Part shown: piece after piece, positions 28,571 through 37,232 of the stretch
How the letters are laid out: each line of letters begins with the position of its first letter
Position numbering within the stretch: position 1 is the first letter of the stretch
DNA from: Bathymodiolus japonicus methanotrophic gill symbiont
Lineage (GTDB): Bacteria > Pseudomonadota > Gammaproteobacteria > Methylococcales > Methylomonadaceae
Assembly: GCF_019721995.1 (NCBI RefSeq)
Contig: NZ_BLYC01000016.1
Coordinates: 1-64,000, forward strand
DNA: 64,000 nt
Reading direction: 5' to 3'
The notes under the pieces: generated by a model
The model's database searches: none
What the model was told of the DNA's origin: nothing
The model's input: only the letters and a program-made list of their open reading frames with translations
Made by a program: the position numbers and the translations under genes

Positions 28571-28722
28571 CTCGATGTTCAAGTTTTCAGCTATAACTGG
28601 GCTAAGAAAAGTAAATTTTTCCAGCTTTGTTTTATAAGTGATTGATTTACAATGATGTTGATGCTTTCTTTGTCAGTAAAATTATCAATAAAATCAATCA
28701 GTTAAAAAACTTGAACATCGAG
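28571..28722. mobile_element. MITE-delta (152 bp)
   Basis: Its ends are CTCGATGTTCAAGTTTT and AAAACTTGAACATCGAG, with 5-bp duplicates TATTA (28566-28570 and 28723-28727). It has the same size and ends as the copy at 5499. It lies 60 bp upstream of the molybdopterin oxidoreductase gene. Confidence 0.9.
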
Positions 28723-28781
28723 TATTAGTGTTTGCTAGCAGAAGAGTTCTAAAAACCGATGTAAATAATGAGGAATATACG

Positions 28782-30917
28782 ATGTCTGCAATAATAACAA
28801 AAACTGCACACGGTGGTTGTCCGCATGACTGTCCTGATACCTGCGCAATGGTTTATGAAATTGAGGATGGAAAATTGGTGGGTGTCAAAGGTAACCCTGA
28901 ACATCCAATGACTCGGGGTGGCCTGTGTGTCAAATTAAAAGATTACGAAAAGCGCCACCATCATCCAGATCGTTTGTTATACCCGTTACGCCGTAAGGGT
29001 CCCAAAGGCAGTAAGCAGTTTGAACGAATTAGTTGGGATGAAGCGCTGGATGAGATTAGCAGAAAATGGGAAGCCATTATAGAAGAACATGGAGCGCATG
29101 CCATTTTACCGACGAGTTATCTTGGCAATCAAGGGCTGGTGCATGGCTTAAATGGTGGTGATGCTTTTTTTAACCGCATGGGAGCAACTGTTTGTGAGCG
29201 AACCTACTGTGGTCAAGCTTCGGCAACGGCCTGGCTATTGACAGTCGGACCCACTGCGGGAGTAGACCCGGAAAGTTTTATTCACTCTAAGTACATCGTA
29301 ATTTGGGCATGTAATTCAGTCAGTACCAACTTGCATCATTGGCATACCATTAAACAGGCTCATAAAAAAGGTGCCAAAATTATTGTTATAGACTCATATG
29401 CCTCTAAAACTGCGAAAGAAGCTGACTGGCATATTGCGCCAAAGCCAGGGACGGATGGTGCATTAGCGATGGCGATGATCCATACCATCATTAAAGAAGG
29501 CTTAGTGGATCAAGATTATGTTGATCAGTATACCGTTGGCTTTACTGAATTATCCGCACGCGCTAAAGATAGAACACCAGAATGGGCTGAGCAGATTACC
29601 GGCATTCCTGCTACCGATATTCGTAAATTAGCCAGAGAATATGCGACAACACAGCCTGCCGCTATTCGTCTTGGAGTCGCCTTAGAAAGAAGTCGTGGTG
29701 GAGGTCAAGCTATTCGTGCAGTTTCTTGCCTGCCTGCCTTAATTGGTGCCTGGCGGCATGTTGGCGGTGGCGCAATGCAAATGTCGGTGTGGGAGCATCC
29801 CTATAAATTTGATGTTATCTGCCGCCCTGATTTAATCCCCGAAGGAACTCCGGTGGTTAATAATCTTCAGTTGGGGCGAGTTCTCACAGGGGAAACAAAG
29901 CTTGCGACCCCGATTAAATCTTTGATGTGCTGGAATAACAATCCAGTCACGCAGTCACCTGAAACAGATAAAATTATTGAAGGGCTAAAACGCGAAGATC
30001 TGTTTATGGTATCAGCTGAACATTTTATCTCTGATACTGCCGCTTATGCCGATATTGTTTTGCCCGCGTCAATGGGGGCGGAAATGGAGGATATGATCTT
30101 ATCCTGGGGGCATCTGTATTTGACTTATAATGAAAAATGCGTGGAATCCCCAGGCGAAGCTATCCCGAATAATGAAATCTTTCGTCGCTTAGCGCAACGT
30201 ATGGGGTATGAAGAAGAGAATTTCACATGGTCAGATAGTGAATGTCTTGAGCACTATGTGGACTGGGAGTCACCCGCTTGTGATGGCATAGATCTGACTT
30301 ATTTGAAAAAACAGGGTTATGCCCGATTAACATTAGGTAACAAAGATGATCGAACTCCGCACAAAGAAGGCAACTTTTCCACGCCATCAGGTAAATGCGA
30401 ATTCAAATTAGACGCTCCAAGTAACTTTCTAGTAGGCCCATTCCGGCAGATGTATGAGGGATTCCAGTCGGGCGAATTATTAGATAGTCTGCCTGATTAT
30501 GTTGCGCCTAAAGAAACACCTGAAACCAATCCGGAACTGGCCAAAAAATACCCTCTGAATATCATCTCACCTAAAAGCCATGGTTTTCTGAATTCCTGTT
30601 ATGCCAATATGGATAATAAAATCAGTGGGCAAGGTGAGCAATTTGTTTTAATTAATGCATCTGATGCAATCTCTCGGGGAATTAAAGAAAAGGATAAAGT
30701 TCGAGTCTTTAATGATCGAGGTGCATTTGAAAGCGACGCCAGAATTACGGATGATGTGAATATCGGAATTGTGGTCGCAACCTTGGGTTATTGGCGACAG
30801 CTTAATACCGGCACGGTCAACTGCATTAGCTCCGCAGAATTTGTTAATATGGGGCATGGGCCGACCTACTCAGATAACTTGGTGCAGATAGAGCTGGTAG
30901 GCAGCCCTGACGCATGA
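28782..30917 (+). CDS. Molybdopterin (bis-MGD) oxidoreductase
   Basis: This is a DMSO-reductase-superfamily catalytic subunit of 711 residues. The start at 28782 follows GAGGA. An N-terminal 4Fe-4S site is formed by C13, C17, C21 and C49 (GGCPHDCPDTC, GGLCVK). The molybdopterin domain follows (RISWDEALDEISRKW, RTYCGQASATAW, AYADIVLPASMGAEM), and the C-terminal MGD-binding domain contains INASDAISRGIKEKDKVRVFN. No TAT signal is present, so it is probably cytoplasmic. No electron-transfer subunit is adjacent. The substrate is unknown; formate and sulfur oxyanions are possibilities for the family. Confidence 0.85.
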   Translation: MSAIITKTAHGGCPHDCPDTCAMVYEIEDGKLVGVKGNPEHPMTRGGLCVKLKDYEKRHHHPDRLLYPLRRKGPKGSKQFERISWDEALDEISRKWEAIIEEHGAHAILPTSYLGNQGLVHGLNGGDAFFNRMGATVCERTYCGQASATAWLLTVGPTAGVDPESFIHSKYIVIWACNSVSTNLHHWHTIKQAHKKGAKIIVIDSYASKTAKEADWHIAPKPGTDGALAMAMIHTIIKEGLVDQDYVDQYTVGFTELSARAKDRTPEWAEQITGIPATDIRKLAREYATTQPAAIRLGVALERSRGGGQAIRAVSCLPALIGAWRHVGGGAMQMSVWEHPYKFDVICRPDLIPEGTPVVNNLQLGRVLTGETKLATPIKSLMCWNNNPVTQSPETDKIIEGLKREDLFMVSAEHFISDTAAYADIVLPASMGAEMEDMILSWGHLYLTYNEKCVESPGEAIPNNEIFRRLAQRMGYEEENFTWSDSECLEHYVDWESPACDGIDLTYLKKQGYARLTLGNKDDRTPHKEGNFSTPSGKCEFKLDAPSNFLVGPFRQMYEGFQSGELLDSLPDYVAPKETPETNPELAKKYPLNIISPKSHGFLNSCYANMDNKISGQGEQFVLINASDAISRGIKEKDKVRVFNDRGAFESDARITDDVNIGIVVATLGYWRQLNTGTVNCISSAEFVNMGHGPTYSDNLVQIELVGSPDA

Positions 30918-30927
30918 ACCTTGCAAT

Positions 30928-30992
30928 CGCTGAAAATCAGGGAAACGGAGCCAAAGCGAAGTGATGATTTTTAGTCCGTGGTAGGCGACAGA
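30928..30992 (+). repeat. Type 4-like hairpin element, 5' fragment
   Basis: CGCTGAAAATCAGGG to TTTTTAGTCCGTGGTAGG matches the first hairpin of type 4. The sequence then changes to unrelated DNA after GCGACAGAACC, which resembles an IS6 end. The 5' flank is CAAT. It lies 10 bp after the oxidoreductase stop. Confidence 0.75.
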
Positions 30993-31603
30993 ACCAATTG
31001 ATGCCTCAAAACCATTTTTAGGCTTAACTAATTTTAAAGCTGAAAAACCTACAAAACAAGAAACACAAATAGCTAAAAATTATCTTAATGAACAAGAATT
31101 GGATGTTTTAAATAACTGAAGTTTCCCAATAATTATTTATGGTAGAATTGAAACTATGCTACAACTATATGAAAAAATAGTCTTTTCATTCGTTTCAAAT
31201 GCTATTGCCTAAGGGGAATTAAGTAGGGGTTTGCTATAAACATGGCAAAACCACCTAAAATAAACCTCGATACACCAGCATTGTGTATTTCAGCTACTCA
31301 ATAATTGGGAAACTTCAGTTAAATAAGATGGTAACGGCTTATCTGGATATTGCAGACTTACAAGCAACTAATAGAAAGCTAATGTATATGAATGACTGGA
31401 TAAATAAGCTTGATGAATTTTTAAAGATGACAGGCTATGAAATCCTAGACCATGCAGGAAAAATAAGTCATAACCAAGCTATTGAAAAATCAAAAAAAGA
31501 GTATGAAGAATTTAAGGAAAGAACAAAAAATAATCTCTCTTTAGCTGAAAAGTATTTTATAAAAACAATAGATAATACTGCTAAAAAACTAAAAAATGGA
31601 TAA
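30993..31603 (+). pseudogene. RhuM-family protein, interrupted 3' part
   Basis: The frame before the MITE reads FGLTNFKAEKPTKQETQIAK and NYLNEQELDVLN. After the MITE it resumes KMVTAYLDIADLQATNRKLM and YMNDWINKLDEFL, and ends KKLKNG. Removing 31114-31320 with one AAAT duplicate restores the frame (DVLN-KMVTAY). RhuM proteins often lie inside type I restriction operons, and an hsdS fragment follows with an 8-bp overlap. The N-terminal part is absent. Confidence 0.75.
31114..31320. mobile_element. MITE-beta copy 3 (207 bp), complete
   Basis: It has complete inverted ends AACTGAAGTTTCCCAAT and ATTGGGAAACTTCAGTT, with AAAT duplicates (31110-31113 and 31321-31324). It is in the opposite orientation to copies 1, 2, 5 and 6. 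This is the reference copy for the family. Confidence 0.92.
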
Positions 31604-31895
31604 TTTAAAAAAAGTACCTGCATTGAGGTTTCCAGGGTTTTCGGGGGAATGGGGGGTTAAGAAGTTAGAGCAATTGGCAGATATTACAACTGGAAATAAG
31701 GATACTCAAAATAAAGTGAATGGTGGAGTATATCTATTTTTTGTTAGGTCTCAAACCGTGGGAAAAATCAATTCTTTTTCTTATGATGGAGAAGCAATAT
31801 TAACATCAGGTGATGGCGTTGGAGTGGGTAAAAATTTTCATTATATAAACGGAAGATTTGACTATCATCAACGAGTTTATTGTATTTTTGGTTCT
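31596..31895 (+). pseudogene. Type I restriction specificity subunit fragment (HsdS)
   Basis: MDNLKKVPALRFPGFSGEWG is the characteristic HsdS opening, followed by VKKLEQLADITTGNKDT and GEAILTSGDGVGVG from the first target-recognition domain. Only about 100 codons remain. The frame is cut at GGTTCTGTCGC, the end of an IS6-like element. It overlaps the RhuM stop codon, as in typical type I operons. Confidence 0.8.
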
Positions 31896-32154
31896 GTCGC
31901 AAACGATAAGTATTTGTGTTAAACTGGCTATAACCCTGTTTTTATGTCTCTCATGAAAAAAGCATCATGCAGGAGAAAATATTATCAACTCATCGGGATA
32001 ATTGAATGGATAAGCCAGGTATGATCTGGTGTTCAGGAAAATAATTACTTAAGAAAATAGCACCATTTTTAGTTGAGCATGCAAACCTACTTTGGGTGAA
32101 ATTAAATCTTATGATCGTAGGTAATAGGCTATTTTTGGGTTTTGGGACAGAACC
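31890..32154. mobile_element. IS6-ended noncoding element (265 bp)
   Basis: Its ends GGTTCTGTCGC and GGGACAGAACC match IS6 terminal repeats, but the interior is unlike the IS6 transposase and has no reading frame. It could be a MITE using IS6-type ends, or two IS6 tips around unrelated DNA. The right tip abuts another IS6 fragment directly. Confidence 0.5.
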
Positions 32155-32665
32155 ATGAAACGTATATCAAAGTGAAGGGGCAGTGGATCTATTTATACCG
32201 AGCTGTTGATAGTCGCGGGGATACGCTTGATTTCATGCTTTCTGAGCGCCGTGATGAAGAGGCTGCAACCGCATTTTTCAAACAAACGATTAACAATAAT
32301 GGCTTTCCTGATAAGGTCGTTATGGATAAAAGTGGCGCTAACTATGCAGGATTAGCCAACATTAACCTCTTGTTAATCCTCGCTTGGTTTGCCAATATGA
32401 TCGACATATTACAGGTTAAATATTTGAATAACATCATCGAACAGGATCACCGCTTTATCAAAAAAATAACAAAACCGATGATGGGCTTTAAAGCGTTTCA
32501 CTCGGCTCAAGCAACCATTGATGGAATTGAAACGGCACATATGATCCGAAAGGGGCAGTTGTCTGAGGAAAATATTCCTGCTTATAAGCAGTTTATGGCT
32601 TTAGCAGGATAGTTATGCCTGAAGACCAGGAGGTCTGCGCTTTTGATAATTATTGCGACAGAGCC
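32155..32665 (+). mobile_element. IS6-family element, 3' fragment
   Basis: It encodes the transposase from the first catalytic region (SYIKVKG, here ETYIKVKG) to FMALAG, then the terminal repeat GCGACAGAGCC. It is nearly identical to the intact element at 25940 but lacks the N-terminal third. Confidence 0.85.
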
Positions 32666-32710
32666 ACTTCATGCCCGTCATGGTGATAAAAAAGGTATTA
32701 TGGTTAAGCA

Positions 32711-33985
32711 CTAAAATTGAAAGCCTAAAATCACCCGCAACTGCTCGGTCACCAGATCGGCCTGCAAATCTTTAATATAGGCGTACATAACATCTACGGT
32801 AATCATTTGCTTATACTGGTAGCTAAGATAGGTATTTAATTCCTGGGTGTGAAATTCAGCGGCCTTTCCGCCTTGAAAATCGCCAGCAGCAACACCTATA
32901 TTCATGTTTTTTATAAAGTATGGCTGGTATTCCAGATTAAATAACAAGGCCTGGGCATTTTTTGCACTCACTGCATCCAGGGTCATTTGCTCCATAGAAG
33001 TAAAAAAAGGTCCACCCCCGACACTATTTACAGCAGCTGACTGGCCGAAGTTCTTATTATAAGCGGTGGTAAATGATACGCCATAAGAGCTGATAGTGGC
33101 ATATGCCCCAAGTGTGTTAGCATCAACCACACCTATCGACTGCTTGCCCACAGAACGTCCCAGATCAAATTGCCCTCCTAATTCATAGAAAATATAATCA
33201 TTAAAGCTGTTCTGGTACGTGACATCAAGAAAGAAAATTTGCTGTACATCTTTAATATAGTAGTACCAAGCGCTAGCACTGATATAGCCCTGCTGATACT
33301 TTCCCCAGGCTATCCATGACTGCGCGCCAGTGCCACCAAATGCTTCACCGATATCAACAAAATCCGCTGCATTGCCATTATTTTCCCAGCCTTTAGCCGT
33401 GCGAATAAAACCACTGCCCAGATAAATCTCATCATTCAGGTGATAGTCCAGTAAGTAGGCCTCAAAAATATTCGGTAATAAGCGTAAGTCATCCTGATCC
33501 ATATGCGGTGAATTAAAACGCTGAGAACCTAAATGTGCCTGAAAATCGGCATAGGATAAACTCATGACAGCTTCACCCAGGGTAATATAGCGGTTCTTGT
33601 TTTCGTCGAAAAAATCACCCTGAATTTCATCTTTATTGCCACTATTAAAACCTGGATTAATAGCGGTAAAGGCGCTGGCATGAAGCTTAAAATATGGCCC
33701 CCAGGAAATACCACAGCCTAGCTCACCGCCTAATCCATAGGCTTGTTGATTGCTAACGGTTTTGGTATGGGTCTGAATATAACCACCACGGATAAAACCA
33801 TTGCAGCCATTATATTTTAAGCCATGTTTAATACCTTCTACGCGCACCGAATTATTGATATTGTACGGTTGGCCAGGCGATAGGTTTTCTTTGGACGGGA
33901 TATCGGATTGAGTGCTTTGCTCTTCGGCAAAGGCAGTTTGCAGCATGATTAACACCAGCAACAAACTATAAAGATAAGCTTGCAT
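32711..33985 (-). CDS. OprD-like outer-membrane porin
   Basis: The start is taken at 33985 (MQAYLYSLLLVLIMLQTAFA), which opens a signal peptide; the longer frame to 34063 derives partly from a MITE. The mature protein is rich in alternating aromatic beta-strand segments (GGYIQTHTKTV, ISASAWYYYIKDVQQIFF, QLNTYLSYQYKQMITVDVMY) and ends in GFQF, as outer-membrane barrels do. A cobalamin riboswitch lies 340 bp upstream on the same strand, so it may help take up a corrinoid or serve a B12-dependent pathway. This link is inferred from position only. Confidence 0.65.
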   Translation of the reverse strand: MQAYLYSLLLVLIMLQTAFAEEQSTQSDIPSKENLSPGQPYNINNSVRVEGIKHGLKYNGCNGFIRGGYIQTHTKTVSNQQAYGLGGELGCGISWGPYFKLHASAFTAINPGFNSGNKDEIQGDFFDENKNRYITLGEAVMSLSYADFQAHLGSQRFNSPHMDQDDLRLLPNIFEAYLLDYHLNDEIYLGSGFIRTAKGWENNGNAADFVDIGEAFGGTGAQSWIAWGKYQQGYISASAWYYYIKDVQQIFFLDVTYQNSFNDYIFYELGGQFDLGRSVGKQSIGVVDANTLGAYATISSYGVSFTTAYNKNFGQSAAVNSVGGGPFFTSMEQMTLDAVSAKNAQALLFNLEYQPYFIKNMNIGVAAGDFQGGKAAEFHTQELNTYLSYQYKQMITVDVMYAYIKDLQADLVTEQLRVILGFQF

Positions 33986-34047
33986 ATAATTCAATTTGAG
34001 AATGTAGGGCAGAGATGTGGTGCGGGTTTTAAGTCGCGATAATAATA

Positions 34048-34180
34048 AACTGAAGTTTCCCAATTATTGAGTAGCTGAAATACACAATGCTGGTGTATCG
34101 AGGTTTATTTTAGGTGTTTTGCCATGTTTATAGCAACCCCCTACTTAATTCCCCTTAGGCAATAGCATTTGAAACTTCAG
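34048..34180. mobile_element. MITE-beta copy 4, internally deleted
   Basis: AACTGAAGTTTCCCAATT begins at 34048. The sequence follows the family to GGCAATAGCATTTGAAAC and then jumps to the CTTCAG end. It lies in the leader between the cobalamin riboswitch and the porin start. Confidence 0.8.
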
Positions 34181-34324
34181 ATAATAATCTGTGCCTAAGC
34201 AAATAGATTGAATAATAAGAAAAGCGAATTGAAGCTAAGAAAAAAACAAAAAGTGGTCATGGTGGATGCCTGATTAATGTGCTCACCCGCACAAGTTTTA
34301 TAGAGGAAACCTTTAGGGTTTCCT

Positions 34325-34500
34325 AGTCGATTTCAGGCAGGCCTCCGGGCTGATGAGCGGACATACTCCAGAATCGACACCTTCCCATTCAAAAAAGAAC
34401 AGTGGTATAAAATAGACTTTTAACTCAATTACCGTTGCGGGGGGGCAGCGTTGGTTTTATTTGCGTAATGCACCAACTTCCCTTTTAATCTTGAAAAAAC
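34325..34500 (-). promoter_or_regulatory. Cobalamin riboswitch
   Basis: Read on the minus strand, the conserved B12-box elements appear in order: AAGGGAAGTTGGTGCA, CGCTGCCCCCGCAACGGTAA, CCACTG, GGGAAGG, and GCCCGGAGGCCTGCCTG. This is the standard AdoCbl-type aptamer. A stem-loop GAAACC/GGTTTC follows near 34300-34325 and could be the expression platform. It points toward the porin gene. Confidence 0.9.
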
Positions 34501-34715
34501 AAGACACCTGAAACGGCGCATTATACATTTGAGTGCAAATGAGAACAAGTCTTATTTGCATGATAGTAATGAAGGTACCCTGTAGGGCGTGGCTTTAGCC
34601 CGCCTGTAGTATTAGGCGGGCTAAAGCCACGCCCTACATTCATCTTTGGAAATTCCACAAACTAAACCCTGTGAAGTATATAATGAGTTTTTTATATTTG
34701 ATAGATGAAAGTGAT
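34501..34715. repeat. Intergenic stretch with a REP-A pair
   Basis: Two inverted REP-A palindromes (GTAGGGCGTGGCTTTAGCCC and its reverse) lie at 34581-34638, 13 bp apart, forming a large cruciform-capable structure. The rest of the gap shows no gene; it should hold the promoter of the riboswitch transcript. Confidence 0.75.
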
Positions 34716-34890
34716 ATGGCAAGCAATAATCAACAAAATATAAGTGCCAGCGAGCGCCTTGTTGCAGAGGCTCGTAAGCATCAAACAGACCGGGAAAAAA
34801 CCTACCGCGGTCAGGCTCTGAAAATGTACCCCTGGGTATGTGGCCGCTGCTCCCGGGAATTTGCCAATGCCAACCTGAGTGAACTTTATC
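34716..34890 (+). pseudogene. YajD-like HNH nuclease, N-terminal fragment
   Basis: The segment YRGQALKMYPWVCGRCSREF followed by NANLSEL is the zinc-knuckle start of YajD-type HNH proteins. The expected continuation with the HNH histidines is missing, and the frame runs directly into the methylase remnant. A deletion has therefore fused the two. Confidence 0.75.
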
Positions 34891-35983
34891 GTGCGCGCGG
34901 TAGATGAAATCTTAAAAACGGAATTTAAGCTAGCTAAAGGTTTAGCCGATACCAGCAAAACCACCATACAAGTTGAAGTTCCGGTGATTAAAGGGCGTGG
35001 TAAACACAAAGCCACCCGCCTGGAAAAGTCGATAAACAAGTACATAAGGTACAGATACTAGATCCTGCAACCGGCACAGGCACGTTTCTAGCTGAAACCA
35101 TTAAGCATATTTACCAAGATTTTAACCCATCTTCGTCACTATTGATGATGTAGTTGTTATAAATCAATTGGTTGAAATTTTAAAAAGTAGCCAGTTGGCA
35201 CTACAGATTTTGTGTTTTTGTATAAAACGTTGGATTTTTTAGAGTATTTTTGTCGCATGTAAATTACACTCAAATAATGATGATTTTTTTGACAAAAGTC
35301 AATGAATTTATCGACAAAAATAATATAAATGACACTACAAAACTTTCAAAAAAAACACCATTGATTTTAAAGAGAATTTTTCGACAAAAAATCGCTTAAA
35401 CCGATGAATCAATGGCTTAGAAAGATGAAAGTGACGAAGATGGGTTAAAGGCCAGCAGGGCATCTGGAGCGGCTATGTAGAAGAGCATTTAACTCCACGG
35501 CTGAATGGCTTTGAGCTGCTGATGGCATCCTATGCGATGGCGCATTTAAAGCTGGACTTATTATTAAAAGAAACCGGATACACTGCCAAAAAACAGCAGA
35601 GGCTCAATGTGTTTTTAACCAATAGCCTGGAAAAAGAGCATCCTGATACGGGCACCTTATTTGCCACCTGGTTATCTAATGAAGCCAGCGAGGCTAATCG
35701 TATCAAGCGTGATGCACCGGTCATGGTGGTGATGGGTAATCCACCCTATGCCGTCAGTAGTAGCAATAAAGGTGACTGGATACAAGAATTACTTAAAGAT
35801 TATAAAAAGGACTTAAACGAGCGTAATATTCAGCCGCTGTCGGATGATTACATTAAATTTATCCGTTACGGTCAGCACTATATAGACAAAAATGGTGAAG
35901 GCATACTGGCCTATATTTCTAATAATAGCTTTATCGATGGCATTATTCATCGGCAAATGCGCAAGTGTCTGATGGCGGGCTAA
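34890..35983 (+). pseudogene. Type ISP restriction-modification enzyme, internal fragment
   Basis: The frame VDEILKTEFKLAKGLADTSK is followed by a one-base shift in an A run near 35025. KVQILDPATGTGTFLAETIK (adenine methylase motif I) then stops at the TTAA MITE. After the MITE it resumes GQQGIWSGYVEEHLTPRLNG and reaches MVVMGNPPYAVSS (motif IV), and it breaks off in a REP at about 35970. The order of segments matches single-chain Type ISP (LlaGI-like) enzymes. Both the helicase and the target-recognition ends are missing. Confidence 0.8.
35126..35444. mobile_element. TTAA-targeted MITE (319 bp), complete
   Basis: Its ends are CCCATCTTCGTCACT and AAGTGACGAAGATGGG, with TTAA duplicates at 35122-35125 and 35445-35448. 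The interior repeats TTTTTGTCG and CGACAAAAA motifs. It interrupts the methylase gene; removal with one TTAA restores the frame (YQDF-KGQQG). Confidence 0.9.
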
Positions 35984-35998
35984 AGCCGCGCCCTACAG
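35973..35998. repeat. REP-A hairpin upstream of RAYT
   Basis: GGCGGGCTAAAGCCGCGCCCTAC, reversed relative to the GTAG-headed form, lies 42 bp before the RAYT gene. A second REP-A foot (TGTAGGGCGTAC) follows the gene at 36499-36510. REP sequences on both sides of a RAYT gene are typical of this system. Confidence 0.8.
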
Positions 35999-36039
35999 TT
36001 GGGCATGACAGGGCGTATCAATAATATTTAGGAGTAATT

Positions 36040-36491
36040 ATGAGTTATCAGGATTTAACGATAGGGCGATACTCTGAAAGCGGGCGTGCTTATTCGTTGA
36101 CTATGGTAACTGATAAGCGAATTCCGCATTTTGCCGATTTTGCAAAGGCACGTTATTTGATTAATGAAATGCGTGTGTTACATGAAACTGGATTGCTAGA
36201 ATCATTAGCCTGGGTGTTGATGCCGGATCACTTGCATTGGTTATTAATTGTAAACAAGGCTGAGTTATCAGAGGTGGTGCGGATATTTAAGGGGAAAGTA
36301 GTTTTGATTTAAAGAAATCTTTTCGCCATAAGGGGGCGCTCTGGCAACGCGGGTTTTATGATCATGCCATACGCAAAGAAGAGGTTTTAAGAGCGGCTGC
36401 ACGCTATATTGTGGCAAATCCATTACGAGCTGGGTTAGTGGAAACAATTGGTGAATATCCGCATTGGGATGCTGCCTGGGTGGTTGATTAA
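36040..36491 (+). pseudogene. REP-associated tyrosine transposase (RAYT), frameshifted
   Basis: This is an HUH/Y1 single-strand nuclease of the IS200/IS605 superfamily that cuts REP hairpins. The HUH motif is H64-L-H66 in WVLMPDHLHWLL. The frame breaks near 36297 in an A run (three A where four would restore KGKSSFDLKK). It then continues LWQRGFYDHAIRKEEVL and ARYIVANPLRAGLVET, the region with the catalytic tyrosine and the typical RAYT tail, to the stop at 36491. One added base would give an intact protein of about 150 residues. Confidence 0.85.
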
Positions 36492-36524
36492 AGTTGGTGT
36501 AGGGCGTACAAAGAGGTTATGATT

Positions 36525-37232
36525 ATGAGAAAAAAAGGCAGGCAGGTTGTTTTAGATACGGAAACCACGGGGTTAAATACTAAAGAAGGGCACCGGATTA
36601 TCGAGATTGGTTGTGTGGAGCTAGTGAATCGGCGCTTAACTGACCGGCAGTTTCATATGTATATTAATCCAGAGCGGCATATTGATGATGGTGCGATTGA
36701 GGTACATGGTATCACTAATGAATTTCTACTCGATAAGCCTTTATTTAAAGATGTGGTCGATGATTTTGTCGATTTTATTCATGGCGCGGAATTGATTATT
36801 CATAATGCGCCGTTTGATGTCGGCTTTATCGATCATGAATTTTCTTTAGTAAATTCAGCTGTTAAAACCAAAGATATCTGTACCGTTTTTGATAGTCTGG
36901 TGTATGCCAGGAAAAAACACCCAGGGCAGCGTAATAGTCTGGATGCTTTATGTAAGCGTTATGGCATCGATAATAGCCACCGTGATTTGCATGGCGCACT
37001 ATTAGATGCCGAAATTTTATCCGATGTTTATCTGTTAATGACCGGTGGACAGATTTCCATGCTGGATGACGATGATTTAACCGATGGTGCAACAGAGCAT
37101 GTTATTCAGCGCCTAAGTAGCGACAGGCCGCCGTTGAAAGTAATTCAGTGTTGCGAGGAGGAATTACTTGAACATCAGAAAATGCTGCAATTGTTAGAAA
37201 AATCCAGTGGTGCCTGTTTATGGAATCAGTAA
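36525..37232 (+). CDS. dnaQ: DNA polymerase III epsilon subunit (3'-5' proofreading exonuclease)
   Basis: The start is placed at 36525, nine bases after AGAGG; an ATG at 36519 is too close to that site. The DEDDh exonuclease motifs are visible: VVLDTETTGLNTKEGHRIIEIG (D, E), LIIHNAPFDVGFIDHE (D) and NSHRDLHGALLDAEILSDVY (H, D). The 235-residue length and the C-terminal tail are typical for the core-polymerase proofreading subunit. Its end overlaps the next gene by 13 bp. Confidence 0.92.
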   Translation: MRKKGRQVVLDTETTGLNTKEGHRIIEIGCVELVNRRLTDRQFHMYINPERHIDDGAIEVHGITNEFLLDKPLFKDVVDDFVDFIHGAELIIHNAPFDVGFIDHEFSLVNSAVKTKDICTVFDSLVYARKKHPGQRNSLDALCKRYGIDNSHRDLHGALLDAEILSDVYLLMTGGQISMLDDDDLTDGATEHVIQRLSSDRPPLKVIQCCEEELLEHQKMLQLLEKSSGACLWNQ

